A program made the translations under genes and the position numbers. Below, piece by piece: positions 33,501 to 41,889 of a DNA stretch of 64,000 nt. The DNA comes from Faunimonas pinastri (GTDB lineage: Bacteria; Pseudomonadota; Alphaproteobacteria; Rhizobiales; Afifellaceae): NCBI RefSeq assembly GCF_900110915.1, contig NZ_FOFG01000014.1:45454-109453 (forward strand), written 5' to 3'. The notes beneath the pieces were generated by a model, which was given only the letters and a program-made list of their open reading frames with translations, was not told the DNA's origin and did no database searches. Positions within the stretch are counted from its first letter, which is position 1. Every line of letters begins with the position of its first letter.

Positions 33501-33570
33501 ACCTCGTGTGTGTGCTGTGATGCTTTGACTTTATCGATTTCGACGCGGAAGACAAGTAAGTAATGACTTA
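33501..33570 (-). promoter_or_regulatory. cobS leader with palindrome copy 12
   Basis: Palindrome copy at 33553-33570 (14 of 18). The leader closes with CACACACACGAGGT (33501-33514) before the ATG. An inverted repeat CGACGCGG...CCGCGTCG flanks the palindrome. A -10 box is uncertain; TAAAGT about 30 bases downstream fits the spacing seen elsewhere but is poor. Confidence 0.58.
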
Positions 33571-33633
33571 CCATTTAAGTCCCGCGTCGACGTTTTTCGC
33601 CTGCTTTCGCGCTCTTGCGCGGAAAGTGGCAGC

Positions 33634-35865
33634 TCATGCCGTGAGGATACGCTTGAGCTCACCCATGACGGTCCCCGGCAGGCTCTCCAGGTCGTGAAGC
33701 ACCATGTGCTTGGGGTAGAAGGTCTTCACCGCGTCGTTCATGATGCCGATACCGATGACCTCGATTCCGGCTTTGGTTGCGCCCGCCACACTGGCGTGCA
33801 GGTGTGAGTACAGAGCTTTCCGATCGCCATCAGCCGCGGGGTAGCCGTCGCTCAGCACCAACAGCACCTTGCGATGTTCACGCCTGGGCATGAGCCGCAG
33901 CGACGCCGTCTCTACAGCTTCGCCGTCGACGTTATTGGCGAGGAAGCGCTGGTTCATAGCCGCGTCCGCAAAGCGTCTCTTGACCGCCGGGGTAAGACGC
34001 TCCTCGAAGCCCTTGTAGATCGGCATCAGGATCGGCTCGGTTCGTGCGAATTTCGTGCCGATCCGACGCGCCTCATTCCGAATAACTTCCGCAGACCAAC
34101 CTGCCGGCTTGGTCGCCCACATCGTTGTGAAGCCGATGCACTCGTGAGCGATACCGACGCGCTCCAATGTCTGCGACAAGGCATAGCCCGCAGACATCGC
34201 GACACGCATCGGAGCTCCGCCCATCGAGCCCGAATTGTCGATCAGCAGGGAGACGGCGGTGTCTTTGGAGTTGTTCTCCTGGGTGCGGCGAAACACCCGG
34301 TCGTCGCCGGCGCTGATGCGGTGAAGGCTGGCGGAATGAAGACGACCGGAGCGGAAGCCCGGCACTCTGAGGACCTGACTGCGCGACGCCATCATCCGCT
34401 CGATGTCCTTCTGCATGACCCCGATCATGTGCCGGGTTTCGTCATCCAGCTTGGTGAGCTGCTCGTCCTTGAAGGACGCGGACACCTCGTGGCGCTCGAT
34501 CCGATCGAAGTCCTTCGTGAACAGGACGTACTCGGCGTTGCGCGTTTCGCGGGTGGTGGCGTCGGTGATGCGCTTCTCCAGGGCGCCATCAAAGTCCGCA
34601 TCAGTGAGATCCGGCGAGTTATCCATGAAGGGCGAGCCACGCGGGGAGGCTTCCGCTTCCGTATCGCGTCCACGCTCGGCCTTTCCGCCCTCGTCGGCAT
34701 CGCCATCACCCTCGGCGCCAACCTCTCCGTCGTCGCCGTCTTCGTCGTCACCCGAGGAGTCACCCTTGCCGCCGCTGTTCTCGTCGCCGTCTTCCTGCTC
34801 ACCGTCGCCGGTGCGCAGATCACCTTCCTCGTCCTCTTCGTTTTCGTCAGCGCCGTCGCCGTCCTTCTCGTCGGAGCCGGCACCATCGTCCTCGTCGCCT
34901 TCGTCGGCGTCCGTGGACTCGTCTTCCTCGGACTTGTCACCCCTGCCTGACTTTTCGTCGTCGGCGCCGCTCTTCTCCTTGGTTTCGTCATCCTCGGCCG
35001 CGGGTTTCGGCTTCTTGGGGGCAGGGGCCTTGCTCTTACCCTCTTCCTCACCGCCGGCGTCATCATCGGACGGCTTGCTCTTGCTGGAGGACGGCTTGCC
35101 CTTCTGCTCGCCCGAACCCTTCTTCTTGCCCGAGCCCTTGCCGCCGGACGACATGCTCTCGGAAGGATCACCCTCGTCTTCCCCTTCGTCTTCAGCACCC
35201 GAGGGCTTCGGCGGGTAGAGAACAGCGTGGAGCGTTTCCGCGATATCCAGTGCCTCGGCCGAGTTCTTGATCTTGGGGAAGCGCTTGATCACCTCCTCGG
35301 GCACGTTCTCCACGAACGCCTTGACCAGCGAATGATCCCAGTGACCTTCGCTCTTGAGGAAGTGCTGGAACTTCTCCTGCCCGGACCAGGCTCGGCAGAT
35401 CGGCACGAGCAGCACCTGGAACTCGCGCATTGGGTCGCCCTTGACCTTCGGGTCCTTGAGAGCGGTTTTCGTGATGTTGGCGATGAAAAAGTCGTGAAGG
35501 CGCTTCACGTTGAAGACGGAGCCGGGGAACTTGCCGCCGATCGCGCGTTCGATGAAGGTGTCCTCCACGATGTTGTGGAGCTGATCCATCTGCTTGCCGT
35601 GCTTTGCAGCCTTCTTCACGACAGACCAGTCGGTGAAGAGGACGTGCGCGACTTCGTGGTCGATGAAGCCCTGGATCGCGAGAATCAAATCCTCGGTCGC
35701 GGTGTCCGGAATAAAGGGAATGTTGACGCGAACGGGCTTCAAGGTCACCGGATCGCTCTCGACGTAAGCCTGCGCGCCCTGCTGAGTGACGCGCAGCCCC
35801 TTGCCCGTGAGCATCTGCGTGAGCTTGACGATGGCGTCGCGCAGCGTCGCAATGTCTCTGTTCAT
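33634..35865 (-). CDS. cobT: CobT-like VWA-domain protein
   Basis: 743 residues. The N-terminal domain (FIDHEVAHVLFTDWSV, IVEDTFIERAIGGKFPG) matches CobT. A very acidic low-complexity linker (about residues 215-400) is typical. The C-terminal von Willebrand A domain has a MIDAS motif, LLIDNSGSMGGAPM, and VLLVLSDGYPAADGD. Partner of the CobS-like ATPase. No corrin-synthesis gene or CobN subunit is present, so a chelatase role is doubtful and a protein-remodelling role more likely. Confidence 0.88.
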   Translation of the reverse strand: MNRDIATLRDAIVKLTQMLTGKGLRVTQQGAQAYVESDPVTLKPVRVNIPFIPDTATEDLILAIQGFIDHEVAHVLFTDWSVVKKAAKHGKQMDQLHNIVEDTFIERAIGGKFPGSVFNVKRLHDFFIANITKTALKDPKVKGDPMREFQVLLVPICRAWSGQEKFQHFLKSEGHWDHSLVKAFVENVPEEVIKRFPKIKNSAEALDIAETLHAVLYPPKPSGAEDEGEDEGDPSESMSSGGKGSGKKKGSGEQKGKPSSSKSKPSDDDAGGEEEGKSKAPAPKKPKPAAEDDETKEKSGADDEKSGRGDKSEEDESTDADEGDEDDGAGSDEKDGDGADENEEDEEGDLRTGDGEQEDGDENSGGKGDSSGDDEDGDDGEVGAEGDGDADEGGKAERGRDTEAEASPRGSPFMDNSPDLTDADFDGALEKRITDATTRETRNAEYVLFTKDFDRIERHEVSASFKDEQLTKLDDETRHMIGVMQKDIERMMASRSQVLRVPGFRSGRLHSASLHRISAGDDRVFRRTQENNSKDTAVSLLIDNSGSMGGAPMRVAMSAGYALSQTLERVGIAHECIGFTTMWATKPAGWSAEVIRNEARRIGTKFARTEPILMPIYKGFEERLTPAVKRRFADAAMNQRFLANNVDGEAVETASLRLMPRREHRKVLLVLSDGYPAADGDRKALYSHLHASVAGATKAGIEVIGIGIMNDAVKTFYPKHMVLHDLESLPGTVMGELKRILTA

Positions 35866-35884
35866 GTGGTGTGATGTCCTCTCG

Positions 35885-35902
35885 TAAGTCGCTGCTGACT
35901 CA
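35885..35902. promoter_or_regulatory. 18-bp palindrome copy 13 upstream of cobT
   Basis: TAAGTCGCTGCTGACTCA, 13 of 18, in the 51-base gap between the 69-residue gene and cobT. The leader beneath it holds GAGAGGACATCACACCACATG. A -10 box is not convincing. Confidence 0.55.
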
Positions 35903-35916
35903 CAAGCAAAAAGTTA

Positions 35917-36126
35917 CTACTGAGCGTTGAGGACTGCGAGCGGCTTCATAAGGAGACTTTCACCCAGAGGTGGAATGACAATAATCACGTTTCCATACTC
36001 AGGATGATTTCCGCGAAAAACCGTTGACGCGGTCTTGTCTTCGCGGGTCTGATCTTCGAGGCGCGCTGCTTCTTCGTAAGCCTCCTCATGAGTGAGGTCG
36101 ATGATCTGGATACGAGAGCAGGGCAT
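35917..36126 (-). CDS. Hypothetical protein (69 aa)
   Basis: Begins MPCSRIQIIDLTHEEAYEEA. An acidic helical N-terminal half precedes a beta-like end (GNVIIVIPPLGESLLMKPLA). No family is recognised. It is the first gene downstream of the strong palindrome copy at 36246 and comes right after the repressor terminator, so it opens the long minus-strand middle region. Confidence 0.6.
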   Translation of the reverse strand: MPCSRIQIIDLTHEEAYEEAARLEDQTREDKTASTVFRGNHPEYGNVIIVIPPLGESLLMKPLAVLNAQ

Positions 36127-36245
36127 AGGTACGGGTACTCCGAGTCTGCGCGTTAAGGCGTTCTATACGGACACTGTGTCCCAAGAACAAGATGAGAACA
36201 AGACGGGAACGAAAGAGAACATTACCGGTCTGTGAATCGAATGGA

Positions 36246-36263
36246 TAAGTCAGTATTTACTGA
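36246..36263. promoter_or_regulatory. 18-bp palindrome copy 14 after the repressor gene
   Basis: TAAGTCAGTATTTACTGA, 15 of 18, lies just downstream of the repressor terminator and upstream of the 35917-36126 gene. A TAATGT about 23 bases downstream on the minus strand could be the -10 box. It would be the first operator governing the middle region. Confidence 0.65.
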
Positions 36264-36270
36264 ACACAAC

Positions 36271-36302
36271 TGGCACAAGAAAAGCGCCCTCGCAAGGGCG
36301 CT
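36271..36302 (-). terminator. Terminator of the repressor gene
   Basis: Minus strand: AGCGCCC TTGCGA GGGCGCT followed by TTTCTTG. A 7-bp perfect GC stem with a T-rich tract, 42 bases after the repressor stop. It insulates the repressor transcript from the middle genes. Confidence 0.75.
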
Positions 36303-36343
36303 CAGTTACGAAGGCTGTTGAAACAGCCTCCGCAGTTCAAAGG

Positions 36344-36748
36344 TCAGGTCGTGGGCGAGCCGAAGACCGTTTCGAGCTTCTGCTCTAGGTCCGGCGTGAG
36401 CGACGGGTCCTGGTTATCCGTCAGCTCGCGGATCTTGGCGAGAACCTTGGACTCGTTCTTGGAGCAGATGGTGCCGAAGACGGTCCCGATCACATCGATG
36501 GACCAGCCATGCTGTTCCATTGCGAGACGGAAGAGAAAGGCGGGGTCGACGTTCAGAGACTTCGCCAGCAGCGGAATCTTGTCCATCGGAACTCGAGCTT
36601 CGCCGCGCTTGATCATGGAGATCATGTTCGGCTTGTCATAGCCGACTTCGTCGGCGATCTGACGCTGGGTCTTCATACCCTGGATCGCGTCGATCTGCTT
36701 GCTCAGGTAGCTTGCAAGCCTAGTATGCTCGAACGGCCGTGCCGGCAT
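36344..36748 (-). CDS. HTH repressor candidate
   Basis: 134 residues. A helix-turn-helix of XRE type is visible: MKTQRQIADEVGYDKPNMIS, then MIKRGEARVPMDKIPLLAKSL. The C-terminal part is acidic and helical (ESKVLAKIRELTD) and could dimerise. It is the only stand-alone DNA-binding regulator next to the plus-strand lysogeny block, has its own promoter with a palindrome half-site, and a terminator after it. It is therefore the best candidate reader of the 18-bp palindromes; that link is inference. Confidence 0.78.
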   Translation of the reverse strand: MPARPFEHTRLASYLSKQIDAIQGMKTQRQIADEVGYDKPNMISMIKRGEARVPMDKIPLLAKSLNVDPAFLFRLAMEQHGWSIDVIGTVFGTICSKNESKVLAKIRELTDNQDPSLTPDLEQKLETVFGSPTT

Positions 36749-36829
36749 TTAACTTCTCCAAATCGTCGTTTCCACTGTTTCTAGCCCTCTGTGATGTTGT
36801 CGTCCGTTTTTGATTTATTGTTGATCGAC

Positions 36830-36861
36830 TACATAGCAGGACAGGTAGTGGCAAGTCAGTC
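36830..36861 (-). promoter_or_regulatory. Repressor promoter with half palindrome
   Basis: Minus-strand TGACTT (36853-36858), 17 nt, TATGTA (36830-36835), preceded by TGC as an extended -10. The -35 box is part of the half-site AAGTCAGT. A stretch TAAGTCAAAACATATTGATCA at about 36947-36967 has two half-sites three bases too far apart. This arrangement would allow autoregulation. Confidence 0.55.
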
Positions 36862-37225
36862 AGTAGATGTGTTTTCTTGTGGGGCCGTTAATCGTCCTTG
36901 TTGATTTCGGTTCCCGGATTTCGTCAATTAGACGAGACGAAGGCGATAAGTCAAAACATATTGATCATCCGGCGTAACGAAACGGTGAGTTCGGGTGCTC
37001 GGCTGATCAATAGGTCAGGACGCGCCGTTCGGTTCCATAATGCATATTATGCGAATGGAGCTGGAGCACCCCCAAGGCGCTGGGAGGCCCGTCAGCGGCA
37101 AGATTCAGAAAGCTTGGGCAGATTAGTCACAAGCGGCGGAATGTTCAACCACGAGCTCCTGAGAGGCTTGTAGCTCCGTTGCGTCTAAGTAGTGTCTCCA
37201 GCGACAAACAAGACGGCGGGTAAGA
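36862..37225. other. Control gap between repressor and plus-strand block
   Basis: No convincing gene in about 360 bases. It is more AT-rich than the genes around it and contains split half-sites of the palindrome at about 36947-36967 and an imperfect palindrome around CATAATGCATATTATG near 37041. It must hold the start signals for the plus-strand block, but no clean -35/-10 pair was found on the plus strand. Confidence 0.5.
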
Positions 37226-37816
37226 ATGAACTGGTATTTGAAGGCGATGCGCCGCTACTTCGAGTGGCGTGGTCGATCGGCGCGGGCCGAGTTTTGGTAC
37301 TTCACGCTCTTTTATCTGATAATCTCCTTCCTCAGCGGTGTGGTCGATTACCTCCTTGGCTACACCGATGTCGATCAGCTTACCCCGGTAAACACCCTGG
37401 TGATCCTGGTCCACATCATCCCGACGATCACCGTCTCCATCCGCCGCTTTCATGATAGAGATCAGAGCGGCTGGCGGACACTCGGTCTCATCGTTCCGAT
37501 CGCCAATCTGGTGCTGCTCGCTGACCTCGCCCGAAGGGGAACAGACGGGCCCAATCGATTTGGCGACGATCCGCTCGACCCCATTGCCGATCCTCACGTC
37601 CATTCTCGTCTTCTTCAAGCTGGCGCCCCTAGAAGCGTACCTGTTGTCAACCCGAGAAGACCCACATTCACTTCTCACAACGCCGCCGTACCCAGCTCCA
37701 GCAACAGCTTGATTGAAGAGATCGAGCGTTTGGATCAGCTTCGGCGAAACGGCGTCATCTCCGAGCAGGAGTTCGATCGTCTGAAAGCCAACACCATGAA
37801 GCGAGCTGACGCATAA
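37226..37816 (+). CDS. DUF805 membrane protein with SHOCT tail
   Basis: 196 residues. MNWYLKAMRRYFEWRGRSAR, then EFWYFTLFYLI, IRRFHDRDQSGWRTL and GTDGPNRFGDDPL are the DUF805 hallmarks, with about three membrane helices. After a disordered linker the C-terminus (LIEEIERLDQLRRNGVISEQ, then EFDRLKANTM) is a SHOCT domain, a short oligomerisation helix pair. It heads the plus-strand block; stop and next start overlap (TAATG). Confidence 0.85.
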   Translation: MNWYLKAMRRYFEWRGRSARAEFWYFTLFYLIISFLSGVVDYLLGYTDVDQLTPVNTLVILVHIIPTITVSIRRFHDRDQSGWRTLGLIVPIANLVLLADLARRGTDGPNRFGDDPLDPIADPHVHSRLLQAGAPRSVPVVNPRRPTFTSHNAAVPSSSNSLIEEIERLDQLRRNGVISEQEFDRLKANTMKRADA

Positions 37817-38247
37817 TGAACCCCGACGTTTCTACGGGCCTTCTGCTCATCGTCATCCTGATTGCGCTCTATCTGTTGCCCGCGATCATCGCCTTCTCAC
37901 GAGGGCACCATAACCGGGTCGCCATCCTCGTTCTCAACTTGCTGCTGGGATGGTCAGTTCTCGGTTGGATCGCCGCGCTGGTTTGGTCGTTCACGGCGGT
38001 CGAGCGTGCGCCAGGCGTCATTTATACCGATCAGCGAGCCCGTGAGCCACGAACCGTTCGTATTGAGCCCGTTTCGCCCGTTCGGCAGATCGAACCTGTG
38101 GTGTCGGCCGAACCGCCGGCGAGCTTAGACGGGGCCGATATCGAAGAGCATTTGCGCCATCTTGAGGCGTTAAGAGGTCGCGGCGTGATCACCGAGGAAG
38201 AACTGCGCGAACTCAGGCTGAAGGCGATCAGCCACTCCGTCCGATAG
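37816..38247 (+). CDS. imm: Superinfection-immunity-like membrane protein with SHOCT tail
   Basis: 143 residues. IALYLLPAIIAFSRGHHNRV, then LVLNLLLGWSVLGWIAALVW, matches the two-helix superinfection immunity family (T4 Imm type). A linker leads to a SHOCT domain (HLRHLEALRGRGVITEEELR). T4 Imm blocks DNA entry of related phages; here expression from the lysogeny block would protect the lysogen. The twin SHOCT tails suggest contact with the DUF805 neighbour. Confidence 0.85.
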   Translation: MNPDVSTGLLLIVILIALYLLPAIIAFSRGHHNRVAILVLNLLLGWSVLGWIAALVWSFTAVERAPGVIYTDQRAREPRTVRIEPVSPVRQIEPVVSAEPPASLDGADIEEHLRHLEALRGRGVITEEELRELRLKAISHSVR

Positions 38248-38342
38248 GCGATCTCGACACCACCGGAAGTAGCATGGTGGGACGCACCCGGACCATGCTC
38301 CTCTCAACTCGTTCTTCGTTCTCGAAGAGCGGGAGAGAGATA

Positions 38343-38783
38343 ATGAGAAGCATCATTCAGGTGGCAGAGGTGTTGTCGGTGATCAGCTTCGTCGCGTTCT
38401 GTTTGATGGGCGCGGTGACCCTCTGGATCCAACAAAAGGCAGCAGCGGCCGCCGGCGCAGCCACAACCAGTGCGGCTGGTGCCGCCGCGAGCGCCGCGGC
38501 ACAGCCTACAGCCGATCAGCACGGCTTCGCAGCCGATGCGTTGCAGACTGCAGTCGACCTGGTGAAAGCAATTCCTGCAGCAATGGAGGCCGTCGTAAAG
38601 GCAGGACCCGCCATGGCGGCACTTCTTGCTTCCATACTCTTTCTGGCGATCGCGGCCACGGTCGCGATCGAGCGCCAGCCGAAACTCTCATGCTCGATCC
38701 CCGCGCAGACGGGCCTGACCCTTGACCAAAACAAGTTGAAAGATGCGGTGACGGTGATCTGCGTGGGCGTCAAGAAGAGCTAG
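38343..38783 (+). CDS. Alanine-rich membrane protein
   Basis: 146 residues from ATG 38343, with GAGAGAGA before it. An N-terminal helix (VLSVISFVAFCLMGAVTLWI), an Ala-rich helix (about residues 32-60) and a second hydrophobic helix (AALLASILFLAIAATVAI) indicate two membrane passes. A final Cys pair flanks the C-terminal domain. Unknown; its place after the immunity gene suggests a role in exclusion. Confidence 0.7.
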   Translation: MRSIIQVAEVLSVISFVAFCLMGAVTLWIQQKAAAAAGAATTSAAGAAASAAAQPTADQHGFAADALQTAVDLVKAIPAAMEAVVKAGPAMAALLASILFLAIAATVAIERQPKLSCSIPAQTGLTLDQNKLKDAVTVICVGVKKS

Positions 38784-38921
38784 CTTCTCCGCCATCGACG
38801 ATTTCACCGGCCCGCCGGCGTCAATCCCCTACCCTGCTCCTGTCCTGTGAATAACGGGACTCGCCACCTCATCCCGAATCGCGCATCACTTGTGATGCTT
38901 CCGTGGTGAACGAGGCGTTTT

Positions 38922-39140
38922 ATGGATCGAGCAGTGGATCAGAGCAGCCACCGGCGCCGCATGGCGCAGCACAGAGAGCAGCGCAAGGCCGAAGGGTTTC
39001 GCGAGGCTAATGTGTGGTTGCGCCAGGATACGCTCGCCGAAATCGACGAGCTGGTCGCGTCTGGACAGTTCCGCAATCGATCCGAAGCCATCGCTGCCGC
39101 CGCGCAAGCCTTCTTCAAGGAGAAGACTTTGAACACGTAA
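38922..39140 (+). CDS. Ribbon-helix-helix DNA-binding protein
   Basis: 72 residues. REANVWLRQDTLAEIDELVA, then SGQFRNRSEAIAAAAQAFF, is a ribbon-helix-helix domain (beta strand NVWL, helix pair). Such proteins control copy number, partition or TA operons on plasmids. Immediately ahead of repC, it is a likely copy-control regulator. About 140 bases before it hold no other gene. Confidence 0.78.
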   Translation: MDRAVDQSSHRRRMAQHREQRKAEGFREANVWLRQDTLAEIDELVASGQFRNRSEAIAAAAQAFFKEKTLNT

Positions 39141-39146
39141 CCGCAA

Positions 39147-39182
39147 AAGCAAAAGGGCCTACGAGGTTGGCGCCTCGTAAGC
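39147..39182 (-). terminator. Strong hairpin between RHH gene and repC
   Basis: AAGGGCcTACGAGG, a 6-nt loop, CCTCGTAaGCCCTT: a long, nearly perfect stem. On the minus strand it is followed by TTGCTTTTGC, so it terminates minus-strand transcripts best; on the plus strand the T tract is missing. It could instead be part of an antisense or attenuation device that controls repC, as in repABC plasmids. Confidence 0.55.
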
Positions 39183-39314
39183 CCTTGATGTTGATCACCG
39201 CCTGGTAAGGCAGACAACCGCGCTTCAGCAACGCGAATCTGCCCCTCCAGTCCGAAGAAGTCAAGTGACACCTTCGCGGTGAACGGCATCGCTTTGCCTG
39301 AAAACGGGGAATTG

Positions 39315-40451
39315 ATGCAGACCGTCCCATCGGGCGGCCGACGGCTCACGCCTGCCGTTTTGGCCGGGAGAGAACTCGCGTTCGAGAAAGAGCGCACCGT
39401 CTCTCGTAAGGAATTGGCGCAAACCGCTCGTGAAGCTGAGAAAGCTCTCTCGCTGCGGCCCGGGCTGCGTCTGGTCCTCCATGAGCTTGTTGGCTCTTGG
39501 GGCGAACAGGACTTCGAGGGCAAGCTTCTGGTCTGGCCGTCGAATGATTACCTGGTCGCGCGCACCGGCTTGTCGGAACGCACCGTGCGGTATGCGGTCA
39601 GCCAGCTTGTGGAGCTGCAGCTCGTCTCCTCGAAGGACTCCGCGAATGGGAAGCGCTTCGCTATTCGCGATCGCGCCGGCGAGATCGTGGACGCCTTCGG
39701 CTTCGACCTGACGCCTCTCTATGCGCGCCGGGGAGAGTTCACTGCCGAGATCGAGCGCCAGAAGCTCGCGCGTGACGCCCAGGGGCGCTTGTTCGACCAG
39801 ATTACGATCTGTCGCCGGGCGACGGAGGAAGCGCTCAGCGCGCTCGCGGAGCATTTCCCGGGTGTCGTCACTGCTGATCTGATCGAAGCGCTGGATGAGC
39901 TTCGCGAGCGTACTCCGCGACGTGGTTCCATGCGGCCAATCGAACGGCTTGTCGGTGAGTGGTTAGAGATCCGAAGGCTTGCCGAGAAGCGCTATTATGA
40001 GTCCGCCAATGGCGGCAATTCTTGCCGCCACAAAGAAACAAACAACGACTCCCCTAGTGAGTCTTGTACAAAGGTCGATGAGGGAGTTGGTTCAGCGGAA
40101 CGGCCCGTTTCCCTCACACTCGGCCTCGTATTGGATGCCTGCCCTGCCCTTTCGATGTATCCGCGGCCGATCCGCAGCGAAAATGACCTGATCGACGCTG
40201 GAAAGCATCTTCGATCCATGCTGAGCGCACATCCGAGCGCCTGGCGAGAGGCCGTTGAGGCGATCGGACCCGTGCGAGCTGCCGGCGCCGTTGCTCTCGT
40301 GCTCCAGCTCTATGAAGACGATCAGGCCGCGGGCACGAACCGGATCCGAAATCCTGGCGGCTACTTCCGAGCCATGGTGCGCATGGTCGCCGAGGGCCGG
40401 GTCGACCTGCAGACGGAGATCATCGCGCTTCGGAAACGTCGGCTCTGCTGA
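39315..40451 (+). CDS. repC: RepC-like plasmid replication initiator
   Basis: 378 residues from ATG 39315 with GGGGA five bases upstream; a GTG at 39279 would add 12 residues. Core features are LVWPSNDYLVARTGLSERTV (winged helix), ASGKRF-type NGKRFAIRDRAGEIVDAFGF, and LTPLYARRGEFTAEIERQ, which closely follow RepC of repABC plasmids. The middle is a poorly conserved AT-rich linker. RepC initiates replication of low-copy plasmids and often carries oriV in its own gene. No parA/parB is seen in this window. Confidence 0.88.
   Translation: MQTVPSGGRRLTPAVLAGRELAFEKERTVSRKELAQTAREAEKALSLRPGLRLVLHELVGSWGEQDFEGKLLVWPSNDYLVARTGLSERTVRYAVSQLVELQLVSSKDSANGKRFAIRDRAGEIVDAFGFDLTPLYARRGEFTAEIERQKLARDAQGRLFDQITICRRATEEALSALAEHFPGVVTADLIEALDELRERTPRRGSMRPIERLVGEWLEIRRLAEKRYYESANGGNSCRHKETNNDSPSESCTKVDEGVGSAERPVSLTLGLVLDACPALSMYPRPIRSENDLIDAGKHLRSMLSAHPSAWREAVEAIGPVRAAGAVALVLQLYEDDQAAGTNRIRNPGGYFRAMVRMVAEGRVDLQTEIIALRKRRLC
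40000..40080. other. Candidate oriV within repC
   Basis: This stretch of repC is AT-rich compared with the rest and codes for a non-conserved linker. It has a palindrome with 8-bp arms, GGCGGCAA TTC TTGCCGCC (40011-40029), and a second, GACTC...GAGTC (40047-40063). In repABC plasmids the origin lies in such an AT-rich part of repC. Origin function is inferred. Confidence 0.42.
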
Positions 40452-41858
40452 TCAGAAGAGCTTAAAGTGGGTCACCGGCTTGAAGATATCTCCTACGGCC
40501 TTCTCAACCTTGTAGATATCGTTTCCGGGACCTGGACCGTGTTGAAGATCGTGAAGACCATTGTTGAGAGCCTCTACGGTTTTCCCTCGAAGCCCGAAAG
40601 GATCCTCTATCGTCTTCAGAGCCTGATAAGCTACGCTATTCTCCCCGAGAGCGTGTTTAATCATGTCATCCCGTTGGTGCAGTAGTTTGACAAAGTCATT
40701 ATTTGGACCAAAGCACCCGTCGTCTGTGCCAATACCATGTTCGAGACACTTTCCAAGCTCGCGCTCAAGAAGCTTACCGCCTGTGCAGACGACATACGCA
40801 TGGGGCTCCATCTTGGTGTCGATCGCGCAACCTAGAGCGATCTGTTGCTCCGGAGTAGCATTACGGGCAATCGCGCAGACCATAGCAGCCGAGAGACTAT
40901 CTTTGTTTTGGGTGAGACATGCGAGGTAGTACCGCTGATCCTCGTTCATAAATGGGTCAGCCACGCAAACTGCCCGGTCGGTGTTGCTATGCGCCTTGTC
41001 CACGCACTTTTTGAGATTGGTCACCTTGTCGTATATTTCGGTGAATCGCTTCCCACCGGTGGAACAAGCTAGAGCTCTGACGCGATCCTCGTCGTTATCC
41101 TCAAGGCACTTTTCCGTGGTTCGGTATGAGCGCGGAAGCGCGCGCTCGACAACACAGGACTGAAACTCATCCTCGGTATTTGAACCTTCCTGACATTCCC
41201 GCAGACCATCCAAGCTGGGTATCGGAGGCGCTGCCAGCATCGTCTCGGACTGAGCCGTCCCCGAGTTGGTGATCAGCCCCTCGCCATTCATGCCTTCGGT
41301 CGGCACAGAGACGGATAATCCCGCGGGAGTTATGCTGCCGAAGCCATTCGGGTTGATGAAAATCGGGCCAGGATCGGAAGGCGGAGGCGGTGCGCAGATT
41401 AGCGCTCCAGGAAGCCCACAAGGCAATGCTGACAGGCAGGTAGGAAAAGGTGGAGTCCCGCAAGCTGGTGCGACCGGGAATGGTGGAAACGGGAATCCGG
41501 GCGGTGGAGGGCACGCGATCGTGCCCGGTAAGCCACACGCGCGCGGCATCGGGCAAGGAGACAGGCCCATTGCACCGCAGAACGGCTCACCTGATGAACC
41601 TACAATCGGCTGGACCACCGACCCAGTGGGAGAGCCGAAACAGGGACCGTTGTTGATGCAAGACTCGAAAGTCGGAGTATCGACAAAGAGCCCGCTACAA
41701 GCTTGCATCAACTGCGTGTTGACCGCTCCAACGTGCCAGCAGTCGATTATCTTAGATCTCGGAGAGGCTTGTGAGTGGACAGCGTTCGTGACGCTGACGA
41801 TAAGTATGACGCTTATGCAAAACCGCAGTAAAGCCGAACGTGAAAGTGTTGCGCCCAT
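40452..41858 (-). CDS. Secreted proline- and cysteine-rich protein
   Basis: 468 residues. A signal peptide (LLRFCISVILIVSVTNAVHS) is followed by a Pro/Gly region with spaced cysteines (CGLPGTIACPPPPGFPF and similar) and a C-terminal domain with many evenly spread Cys (CLEDNDEDRVRALACSTGG, CVDKAHSNTDRAVCV). No family is recognised. It converges with repC and shares its boundary base. Export and disulfide richness, together with an AT-richer composition, suggest a lysogenic-conversion (moron) gene. Confidence 0.7.
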   Translation of the reverse strand: MGATLSRSALLRFCISVILIVSVTNAVHSQASPRSKIIDCWHVGAVNTQLMQACSGLFVDTPTFESCINNGPCFGSPTGSVVQPIVGSSGEPFCGAMGLSPCPMPRACGLPGTIACPPPPGFPFPPFPVAPACGTPPFPTCLSALPCGLPGALICAPPPPSDPGPIFINPNGFGSITPAGLSVSVPTEGMNGEGLITNSGTAQSETMLAAPPIPSLDGLRECQEGSNTEDEFQSCVVERALPRSYRTTEKCLEDNDEDRVRALACSTGGKRFTEIYDKVTNLKKCVDKAHSNTDRAVCVADPFMNEDQRYYLACLTQNKDSLSAAMVCAIARNATPEQQIALGCAIDTKMEPHAYVVCTGGKLLERELGKCLEHGIGTDDGCFGPNNDFVKLLHQRDDMIKHALGENSVAYQALKTIEDPFGLRGKTVEALNNGLHDLQHGPGPGNDIYKVEKAVGDIFKPVTHFKLF

Positions 41859-41889
41859 GGAAGTATAGCCTCATGTTGAGACAAGGACG

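Noticed and set aside
36898..37173. A 91-codon plus-strand frame in the control gap
   Set aside because: No ribosome-binding site, no recognisable fold and atypical composition; the region is better read as regulatory.
37145..37678. A 177-codon minus-strand frame opposite the DUF805 gene
   Set aside because: DUF805 hallmarks on the plus strand are clear, so this is a shadow.
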